Of a stretch of DNA of 25,668 nt, positions 1-6,359 are shown one piece after another; positions within the stretch are counted from its first letter, which is position 1; every line of letters starts with the position of its first letter. The notes under the pieces are model-generated. The model ran no database searches. It was not told the origin of the DNA and saw nothing but the letters and a program-made list of their open reading frames with translations. Source of the stretch: Solimonas sp966252075 (GTDB lineage: Bacteria > Pseudomonadota > Gammaproteobacteria > Nevskiales > Nevskiaceae); NCBI GenBank assembly GCA_966252075.1, contig CBINNP010000020.1:1-25668 (forward strand), in the 5' to 3' direction. The position numbers and the translations under genes were made by a program.

Positions 1-13
1 TCAGAACTCGCTC

Positions 14-30
14 GTGTACGTCCAGTACAC
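14..30. repeat. Short perfect inverted repeat near the left edge
   Basis: GTGTAC and GTACAC flank a five-base spacer (6-bp arms). It sits in the gene-free stretch 1-108, downstream of the MarR-like gene. It has no T-run and could be an intergenic repeat or a binding site; one copy in this window cannot decide. Confidence 0.4.
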
Positions 31-95
31 CGCGCTCGTCCTTCCTTGCGCTGCGGCAAAACGGTCTCCGTCACAGCGGCGGCCATAGCGTTAAC

Positions 96-109
96 AGGCC
101 CTAGGGCCT
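96..109 (-). terminator. 14-bp palindrome at the end of the MarR-like gene (possible weak terminator)
   Basis: AGGCCCTAGGGCCT is a perfect palindrome that touches the stop codon (109-111) of the minus-strand MarR-like gene. As RNA it can form a 5-bp GC-rich stem with a CUAG loop. No U-run follows on the minus strand, so an intrinsic terminator is only a possibility. Confidence 0.3.
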
Positions 110-702
110 CAGCCCGTGGCGCCGCCCTTTTTCTTCCGCGGCGGCTTGGGTGCTTCTTCCTTGAAACTGATCGACGGCAGGTGCACGGGCGTGATCAGCG
201 CGTCCTCGGTGCCGGGCGGCCGATAGGTGATCGCCGAATAGAAGCTGATGCCGGACCGCGCCATCTCCTCGCTGATGTGGGTCAGGCGTTCACCGAGAAA
301 CTCGATGCCGGTCTCGAACATCGACTGGAAGAAGGCCCGCCCCTGCGGCGTCAAGGCCACCAGCTTCTCGCGCGCCGACAGCGGGTTCTCCATCTGCACG
401 ATCAGCGCCAGCGGCGGGCTGGCCAGCTCCTTGAGCAACTGCGAGACCTGCGAATTGCTCGACTCGAACCAGCTGCGCAGCTGCTGCTCGATGATCCTGC
501 GGCGCATCCAGCCGCTGCTGCCCACCGTCGATTCGATCAGCCAGATCACTGCCGCCTGCTGGCGCGAGACCTTGCCCTGCAGCATGCGCGTTTCCGTTTC
601 CATCGCGATGCCGTAGTGGATCGGATAGAAGAAGCCCAGCAGGCCGCTCAACAGATGCCGAGGAAGTTGCTTTGTCGCAGCCAAGACCGGTTTCTTTGCC
701 AT
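109..702 (-). CDS. MarR-like winged-helix transcriptional regulator
   Basis: Predicted cytoplasmic DNA-binding protein of 197 residues. The middle carries a helix-turn-helix-like stretch (QQLRSWFESSNSQVSQLLKEL) followed by a beta-wing (PLSAREKLVALTPQGRAFF) and a long C-terminal helix, the MarR arrangement. The tail is basic (PPRKKKG). The ATG at 702 (MAKKPVLAATK) was chosen because the upstream codons look non-coding and a TAGAAT -10-like hexamer lies at 751-746. The alternative ATG at 801 overlaps the stop of the upstream transporter gene as ATGA, which would mean translational coupling; neither start has a clear Shine-Dalgarno. It lies directly downstream of an EamA exporter and may regulate it. 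The ligand is unknown. The match to MarR is moderate rather than strong, and a PadR-like protein is the alternative. Confidence 0.65.
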   Translation of the reverse strand: MAKKPVLAATKQLPRHLLSGLLGFFYPIHYGIAMETETRMLQGKVSRQQAAVIWLIESTVGSSGWMRRRIIEQQLRSWFESSNSQVSQLLKELASPPLALIVQMENPLSAREKLVALTPQGRAFFQSMFETGIEFLGERLTHISEEMARSGISFYSAITYRPPGTEDALITPVHLPSISFKEEAPKPPRKKKGGATG

Positions 703-797
703 GAGGGGATCATCTGGCGCGGCGCCTGCCGCATCGATGCCCGGCATTCTAGCTGTGATGCTCCCGGAAGTCGGCGGCGCCGCGTCCTGACTGCGAT

Positions 798-1691
798 TCA
801 TCGCCGCTGCGCCCGTCGACGTGAACCCGCCATCACCAGTGCCACGCCGGCGATGACCACCACGGCGCCCAGCGCCTGCGTCGGCAGCAGGCGCTCGTCC
901 AGCAGCAGCCAGCCCAGCAGCATGGCGACGGCCGGATTGACGTAGGCATAGGTCCCCAGTTGCGCAGGGCTGACCTCGTGCACCAGCCAGTTGAACACGC
1001 TATAGCCGATGAACGAACCGAACACCACCAGATAGCCGAGCGCCCAGGCACCCGCCGCCGTCCAGCGCCACTGTGGAATCTCGCCGGCAGCCAGGCTGGC
1101 GACACCCAGCACCGGCGCCGCCAGCAGCGACTGCAGCCCGGCGGTCAGCGCGGCGCCGCAGCGCGGCGCAAAGCGGCGCAGCAGCATCGCGCCAGCGGCC
1201 AGGGCGAGAGCCGAGATCAGTGTCGCCGCGTAGGCCCAGGCCGGTACCGCAGCGATGCGCCAGCTGCCGGCGAGCAGCAGCGCCACGCCGGCGAATCCGC
1301 TCAGCAGCCCCAGCACCGAGCAGGCGCCAAGCCGTTCGCCGCGAGAGCCAAGCGCGCCGAACAGGGCGACCCACAGGGCCGAGCTGGCGATGATCAGCGC
1401 GGCCTGCCCCGATGGCAGCCACTGCTGCGCCCAGATCACCAGACCACTGGCCAGAACCAGCGTCAGCAGCGCGGTGGCGATAACCACCCACCAGTCGCGC
1501 CATGCCGTGGGCAGGCGCTGGCCCTGCCATCTTGCGAAGCCAAGCAGCAGAGGTGCGGCAAGCGCACAGCGCAGCGCCGCAAACGCCAGCGGCGGCATCT
1601 CGCGCACGGCGACGTGGATCGCCAGGTAGTTGCTGCCCCAGACGAGGTAGATCACTGCAAACGCCAGGGCTATCCGTATCCGCTTGCTCAT
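798..1691 (-). CDS. EamA/DMT-family transporter (YedA/RhaT-like)
   Basis: Inner-membrane protein of 297 residues with about ten hydrophobic helices in two EamA repeats, the usual size for drug/metabolite transporters. The N-terminal signature YLVWGSNYLAIHVAVREMPP and the second-repeat segment SPAQLGTYAYVNPAVAMLLGWLLLDE are typical of EamA exporters of amino acids, metabolites or drugs. The start at 1691 (MSKRIRIALAF) was preferred to the longer frame from 1808 because the extra 39 residues are polar and composed like intergenic DNA. Its stop overlaps an alternative ATG of the downstream MarR-like gene by four bases, so the two may be cotranscribed. The substrate cannot be read from the sequence. 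Confidence 0.85.
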   Translation of the reverse strand: MSKRIRIALAFAVIYLVWGSNYLAIHVAVREMPPLAFAALRCALAAPLLLGFARWQGQRLPTAWRDWWVVIATALLTLVLASGLVIWAQQWLPSGQAALIIASSALWVALFGALGSRGERLGACSVLGLLSGFAGVALLLAGSWRIAAVPAWAYAATLISALALAAGAMLLRRFAPRCGAALTAGLQSLLAAPVLGVASLAAGEIPQWRWTAAGAWALGYLVVFGSFIGYSVFNWLVHEVSPAQLGTYAYVNPAVAMLLGWLLLDERLLPTQALGAVVVIAGVALVMAGSRRRAQRR

Positions 1692-2070
1692 GGAGTGTGC
1701 CCGCAGCAGCTCCCTGTCGACGACAAAGACACGGCGACCATGCCATGGCGGCGCGGCGGCGCGGCCAAAAAGTGGCAGGCCGCGCGCCGACGCGCCCGGA
1801 CCTGCCACGGACCGATGCGGGCCGGGACGGCCGTGGCCGTACCCGTTGTCCCGCTCATGACCGTACGTCGGACCTCAGCGGTCCGTCCTCCCGTCGCGGT
1901 CGTGCCGCATACCGGCGATGCGCTGCGCCCGCGCTGTGACGGCATCGCCAGCGTAACGAATAAAAGAACCCGCTGCTCCGGAGTGAGAGATGGAGAGAGC
2001 AAAAAGCAGCGGGCAAGGGTTCGGCTTGCGCGATCGGCCTGCTTGCGCAGGCAGATCCCGCGATCAGGCC
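1692..2070. other. Gene-free stretch between the OmpA and EamA genes
   Basis: No convincing coding frame. It holds the probable ompA terminator hairpin (1959-2013), a hairpin GCCTGC-TTGC-GCAGGC at 2037-2052 just after the OmpA stop, and a perfect inverted repeat CGGACC-N5-GGTCCG at 1869-1885. The promoter of the EamA gene should lie here, but I could not pick a credible -35/-10 pair. Confidence 0.5.
1959..2013 (-). terminator. Probable terminator of the receptor-OmpA transcript
   Basis: CCCGCTGCT (1969-1977) and AGCAGCGGG (2005-2013) form a perfect 9-bp stem with a 27-base loop. On the minus strand the stem is followed by TTCTTTTATTC, a T-rich tract. It lies about 60 bases past the OmpA stop. 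The long loop is unusual for an intrinsic terminator. Confidence 0.45.
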
Positions 2071-3378
2071 TCAGGGCAGCGGTTCGAGCGGCAGGGCCTC
2101 TGCGGCAGGAGCGCTCTGCGCCGCAGGCTCGGCTGACGCCGGCTCGGCGGCAGCCGACGGCTGAGCGGCAACGCCGGGCTCCGCGGGCGCAGCCGGCGCC
2201 GCAGCCGACGCAGGCTCGCCGACGCCGCTCTGGCTGATCTTCAGCTCCACGCGGCGGTTGGCCTCGCGTCCTTCGTCGCTGTCGTTGTCGGCGATCGGCC
2301 GGCTCTCGCCATAACCTGCGGCCGTCATGCGGTCGGCGGCGATGCCCTTGCCTCCCAGGTACTGTACGACCGACTTCGCGCGACGCTCGGACAGGCGCTG
2401 GTTGTAGTCGTCGCTACCCTTGGCATCGGTGTGGCCACCGATCTCGAAGCGAACCGCGGGAGCCGCCAGCAGCGCATCGGCAACACCATCGAGAATGGTC
2501 TTGGCGTTGGCCGTCAAGCGCGCCTGGTCGAACTCGAAATTGACGCCGCGCAGCACCAGCACGTCACCGGTGGCGCAACCGTTGAGCGAAATCTGCTCAC
2601 CCGGCATCGGCGCCTTGCACGGCGGCGCTTCGTCGGTCTCGTCGCTGTCGTCGGCGGCCGAACAGCCCGGATCGTTGGGAAAATCGATCTTCCCGTCGCC
2701 ATCGTTGTCGACGCCGTCGCTGCACGCGACCGGCGGCGGCGTGACCACCACCGGCTCGACCGGCGCCGCCGCGACCACCGGCGCGCGCTTGCGCGTCGGC
2801 AGCTGGAGGCCGATGTTGATGACGATGTGCTCGAAGTCGCGTGGCGCGTCGAAATCGCGGTCCAGATCGTTGTAGTCGCGCTCGCGGCGCCCGAAACGGT
2901 AACGCACTTCGGTGCGGATCGCGTAGTCGTAACGACCCCAGTCGAGCGGCCACAGCGCGCCGACACCGGCGTCAGCATTGATGGTGTTGAAGTCGACCGA
3001 ATCGTCCCAGGAGCCGGCGGGCGTCTTGTAGTCGGCATATTCCAGGCCCGACAGACCGACGGTGCCGTAGACATGGCGCCATGACGAGAACGGGAACAGC
3101 AGGCCGTTGACACCGAAGCCGCGCACGGTGGCGCCGTCCAGATCGGCGATCTGGCCGAAGACTTCCATCGCGTAGAAATCCTTGCGGATGCCGAAGCCGA
3201 CCGTACCGCCGTAGCCGTCCTTGAGCGAGGTGCCGCTCTTGTCCTGCGGCAGGATGCCCGTGCCCATCAGCGTCAGGTAGCTGCCTTCGACCAGCGGCGA
3301 GGCAGCCTCCTCAGCCTGGGCCGTCGCGCTCGCCAGGCCCAGCATGGCGACGGAAATGCAGATGCGTAGCGTGTTCAT
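2071..3378 (-). CDS. OmpA-family outer-membrane protein with calcium-loop linker
   Basis: Predicted outer-membrane protein of 435 residues that anchors the membrane to peptidoglycan. Residues 1-22 are a signal peptide ending in TAQA. Residues about 25-195 look like an eight-strand beta-barrel. A linker at 219-250 contains DGVDNDGDGKID between cysteines, resembling thrombospondin type 3 calcium-binding repeats. Residues about 278-381 are an OmpA C-terminal domain with FEFDQ, GHTDAKGSDDYNQRLSERRA, GYGES and NRRVEL, including the Asp and Arg that bind diaminopimelate in the family. A 51-residue Ala/Pro/Glu-rich tail follows, which is unusual because the family normally ends at the peptidoglycan domain. 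The start at 3378 is supported by the signal peptide and by GTGGGGGAAA upstream; a start at 3450 would add 24 polar residues. It lies 59 bases after the TonB-dependent receptor, probably in one transcript. Confidence 0.9.
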   Translation of the reverse strand: MNTLRICISVAMLGLASATAQAEEAASPLVEGSYLTLMGTGILPQDKSGTSLKDGYGGTVGFGIRKDFYAMEVFGQIADLDGATVRGFGVNGLLFPFSSWRHVYGTVGLSGLEYADYKTPAGSWDDSVDFNTINADAGVGALWPLDWGRYDYAIRTEVRYRFGRRERDYNDLDRDFDAPRDFEHIVINIGLQLPTRKRAPVVAAAPVEPVVVTPPPVACSDGVDNDGDGKIDFPNDPGCSAADDSDETDEAPPCKAPMPGEQISLNGCATGDVLVLRGVNFEFDQARLTANAKTILDGVADALLAAPAVRFEIGGHTDAKGSDDYNQRLSERRAKSVVQYLGGKGIAADRMTAAGYGESRPIADNDSDEGREANRRVELKISQSGVGEPASAAAPAAPAEPGVAAQPSAAAEPASAEPAAQSAPAAEALPLEPLP

Positions 3379-3437
3379 TTTGTTTCCCCCACGGTTCTGG
3401 CCGTAATCGTTCTTGGTATTGCGGTGGCGACTCATGC

Positions 3438-5969
3438 TCAGAACTCCCACGAGACCTTGAGGCCGTAGAGAACCGGCGGCGCGATCGTGAAGATGCCGCC
3501 GAAGTCGGTGGAGATGACGCCCTGCGTGTAGAACTTGTCGGTCAGGTTGTTGCCGAACACGCGCACTTCGATGTTCTGCGGGTTGTAGCGATACCGCGCG
3601 AACGCACCGAGCAGACCGTAAGCCTCCTGTTCATAGCGCGGATCGTTGGAGGCGCTGTAGTAGAACCCGCTGTTGTAGTAGTAGTCGGTGCCGATCTCGA
3701 ACTCGCCGCTGCCCAGATCCCAGAGCTTGGTAACCGCGACCGAACCGGAGAAGTCCGGGGAGCGCGTCTGCTTGTTCCCGGTGAAGTCCATGTTGGAGCG
3801 GAACAGGCCGGTGGCCGGATCGAAGCCCGAAGCGTTCGGGTACTTGACGAACTCGGTGTCGAGGAAGGCGCCGTTGAGCGACAGCACCAGGCCATCGATG
3901 TAGGACGGGAACACCTCGGTGATGACGTCGAAGTCGATGCCTTGCGAGCGCGCCTTCGGCGCGTTCTCGAACGCCAGCGCACCACCGGTGATCAGCGACA
4001 CGTACTGGGTCTGCTGGTCCTTGATGTCGTAGCGGAAGATCGCCGTGTTCAGGCGCATGGCACCGTCGAACAGCTTGGTGCGCAGGCCGATTTCGTACGC
4101 GGTGGTCTTTTCCGGGCGGATGTACTGCGGCGGCAGGTAGACGGCAAACGCGTTATAGGCGTGGGCCTTCTCGGCCTTCTGCCATGAAGCGAACACCAGC
4201 GTGTCGTCGTCGAACGGATGGAAGTCCATCGACACCTTGGGCTGGAAACCCTTGGTCACGTCGTGATTGGGCACCGTGCCGCCGTCGGCACGCGCCTGCT
4301 CCCAGACGATGGCCTTGCGACCGAGAATCTGCTCGACCGGATCGGTGTTGTAGACAATCACCGAGGTCGTCGAACGATGCACGCCGCGATCTTCATCCTG
4401 GTAACGGCCGCCGAGCGTCAGCGCCCACCAGTCGGTCAGGTTGATCGTGGTCTGCAAGTAGTAGCCGATCGACTTGGTGTACACCTGACCGGTCGCGTCG
4501 ACGCGATAGAAGCGGCCGTCCGGCAGCGGATCACCCGGCAGGTTGTCGAGCAGACTGCCGACGCGGTCCAGGCCATCGAGCAGCTCCTGATTGAGGTTGA
4601 GCAGATCGGCGACGCCGAGGTTGTCGATGATCGTGCCCGGTACGCGCGGGTCGATGTTGGCGACCGTCAGCTGCACCGGATCGAAGCCCTGCACGTTCTG
4701 GAACCAGAACACGCCGCCGGTCAGCTTCAGCCACTCGTTGCCCGGCAGCGTGTCGTTGGAGATCAGCTGCAGTTCGCCCTGCTGGATGTGTGCCGGATGG
4801 CCGGGCACGTCGAACGACACCAGCGGCAGCGAGGTACCGTCGAAGTCGTAGTTGTACAGCAGCTTGTTGCGCTGCTCGCTGCCGAGCAGCTTGATGTCGA
4901 ACCAGGGCGCGCCGGTATAGCTGACCTGCGCCTGCTGCACCGAGGTCTCGGAGACGCCGTACAGGCGCTCATCGACATCGACGCGATACTTGTCTTCCGG
5001 CGGGCGGATCGTGAGGACCTGACCCAGCGGCGTCGGATTGAGGTTCTGGCCGATCGCACCGTTGTTCTGGCTCTTGGTGCGCACCCAGCCAAGCTGTACG
5101 TCGAGATCCTCCATCGGCTCCCAGCGCGCCTTGATGCGCACACCCTGATCGATGTTCTTGCGCAAGGGCTTGCCCTGCGACTCGCCGTCCAGATAGCTGT
5201 CGCCGTGCGAATAGAAGGCACTGAGGTTGACCGCGAAATTGTCCGTCACCGGGATATTGGTGTAGACGCGCGGGTTGATCAGATTGTAGTTGCCAGCCGA
5301 GACGTCGATGGTCGTCTTCGCCTCATGGAAATCCGGCGACAGGCTGGTGACACTGATCGCACCACCGACGGCATTGCGACCGAACAGCGTGCCCTGCGGC
5401 CCCTTGAGGACCTCGACGCGCTCGACGCCTGCGAAGTTCTGCACGAAGGTCGGCGAGAACGGAAAGTACACGCCGTCGACATAGCTGGCGATGCTGGGAT
5501 CGGCCGTCAGGAACGCCTCGGTGCCGATGCCGCGCAGGAAGATCGTCGCATAGCCGGCCTGGCTGCCGACATCGAGACTCGGCACCGCGCGCGCCAGACC
5601 GAGCTGGCTTTCGATACCGCGCGCGGACAGCGCTTCGGGGCTGAAGGCCTGGATGGAGATCGGCACGTTGGCGAGGTTTTCCTCGCGCTTCTGCGCAGTG
5701 ACGACGATCTCCTCGATCAGCGCGCTGCGGGCGCGCGGCGTGGCAGCGCCTTGCGTAGCAGCTTCTTCGCTGGCCGCAGCATCCGCGCCGTTGGCCGGCG
5801 CCTCGGCAGCCAAGACAGCGGATTCCGCCGGCGTTGCCGGGGCCGGCTCCGCACCAAGTCCGGCATCAGCCTGCGGCTCGGCGATGGCGCCCTCCGCCTG
5901 CTGTGCATGCCCAACGCTTGCTGTCGCTGCCAGGCCCAGGCCTGCCAGGACGGACACGTATTTTTTCAT
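3438..5969 (-). CDS. TonB-dependent outer-membrane receptor
   Basis: Outer-membrane active transporter of 843 residues, powered by TonB-ExbBD. Residues 1-22 (MKKYVSVLAGLGLAATASVG..) are a signal peptide ending in GHA. Residues about 25-81 are an Ala/Glu/Pro-rich low-complexity extension. The TonB box region is EEIVVTAQKR at about 86-95, then comes the plug (VPISIQAFSPEALSARGI, YVDGVYF, VEVLKGPQGTLFGRNAVGGAI) and a barrel ending in VSWEF, with the C-terminal Phe used for outer-membrane insertion. The start has a strong AGGAGGGG five bases before ATG. The barrel resembles the large receptor group of sphingomonads and hydrocarbon- or steroid-degrading proteobacteria, whose substrates are mostly unknown. 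No iron-uptake or sugar genes are adjacent, so no substrate is assigned. Confidence 0.95.
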   Translation of the reverse strand: MKKYVSVLAGLGLAATASVGHAQQAEGAIAEPQADAGLGAEPAPATPAESAVLAAEAPANGADAAASEEAATQGAATPRARSALIEEIVVTAQKREENLANVPISIQAFSPEALSARGIESQLGLARAVPSLDVGSQAGYATIFLRGIGTEAFLTADPSIASYVDGVYFPFSPTFVQNFAGVERVEVLKGPQGTLFGRNAVGGAISVTSLSPDFHEAKTTIDVSAGNYNLINPRVYTNIPVTDNFAVNLSAFYSHGDSYLDGESQGKPLRKNIDQGVRIKARWEPMEDLDVQLGWVRTKSQNNGAIGQNLNPTPLGQVLTIRPPEDKYRVDVDERLYGVSETSVQQAQVSYTGAPWFDIKLLGSEQRNKLLYNYDFDGTSLPLVSFDVPGHPAHIQQGELQLISNDTLPGNEWLKLTGGVFWFQNVQGFDPVQLTVANIDPRVPGTIIDNLGVADLLNLNQELLDGLDRVGSLLDNLPGDPLPDGRFYRVDATGQVYTKSIGYYLQTTINLTDWWALTLGGRYQDEDRGVHRSTTSVIVYNTDPVEQILGRKAIVWEQARADGGTVPNHDVTKGFQPKVSMDFHPFDDDTLVFASWQKAEKAHAYNAFAVYLPPQYIRPEKTTAYEIGLRTKLFDGAMRLNTAIFRYDIKDQQTQYVSLITGGALAFENAPKARSQGIDFDVITEVFPSYIDGLVLSLNGAFLDTEFVKYPNASGFDPATGLFRSNMDFTGNKQTRSPDFSGSVAVTKLWDLGSGEFEIGTDYYYNSGFYYSASNDPRYEQEAYGLLGAFARYRYNPQNIEVRVFGNNLTDKFYTQGVISTDFGGIFTIAPPVLYGLKVSWEF

Positions 5970-5996
5970 CTTCCCCTCCTAAAACCCTTATGGATC

Positions 5997-6019
5997 GCCG
6001 GCGATGCAGCGCCGCCGGC
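5997..6019 (-). promoter_or_regulatory. GC-rich hairpin in the receptor mRNA leader
   Basis: GCCGGCG (5997-6003) pairs perfectly with CGCCGGC (6013-6019) across a nine-base loop. It ends 16 bases upstream of the AGGAGGGG ribosome-binding site of the receptor gene, so it could affect translation or mRNA stability. The structure is seen in the sequence; the role is inference. Confidence 0.35.
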
Positions 6020-6329
6020 AGCTTTGAAGTCATGAAGCGAGCCGGTATGCGCCTGAAGGCATGCCGGAAATCGGACCAAGCACTCCCGCGGCCCGCCTCA
6101 GCGGACTGTTCGGTCGTCTCGGATGGACCGTCGCCGGCCCAAGGGGCGGCGACAGGCGGGATGGCCAGCGGCGCGCGCTTCAGCGGCGCGCGCGGTCGGC
6201 TGTCATTGCGTGCTTGGCGGAATCTTCACAGTGTCTCCTCTCTCTTTTTTTCGGCACTTGCCGGGCATCGGTGGCAGCCTTCTTGGAAGCCGCTCTGCTT
6301 GTGTCTGGTCTCAACGCAGCATCGGCGGA

Positions 6330-6348
6330 GCCCGGCTCGGCGCCGGGC
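6330..6348 (-). terminator. Hairpin after the PEP-utilising enzyme gene
   Basis: GCCCGGC (6330-6336) and GCCGGGC (6342-6348) form a 7-bp stem with a five-base loop, 11 bases past the stop. No U-run follows on the minus strand, so it is at best a Rho-aided or 3'-protective hairpin. Confidence 0.3.
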
Positions 6349-6359
6349 CCCGCTGCGCT

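Larger units (their letters stand above)
5970..6359. other. Gene-free leader and spacer upstream of the TonB-dependent receptor
   Basis: About 390 bases with no convincing gene on either strand. It holds a 7-bp GC hairpin in the receptor leader (5997-6019), an inverted repeat GTCGCCG/CGGCGAC (6130-6136 and 6147-6153), a tandem AGCGGCGCGCGC repeat near 6165-6191, a polypurine tract with a strong Shine-Dalgarno and an 8-codon frame (minus, 6203-6240), and a hairpin GCCCGGC-N5-GCCGGGC (6330-6348) just past the stop of the PEP enzyme. No confident promoter was seen. Confidence 0.5.

Noticed and set aside
4218..6035. A 605-codon plus-strand frame opposite the TonB-dependent receptor
   Set aside because: Antisense shadow of the receptor; composition is typical of such shadows and there is no ribosome-binding site or domain.
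6165..6191. Tandem AGCGGCGCGCGC repeat as a functional array
   Set aside because: Only two copies in a GC-rich spacer; too short to separate from chance.
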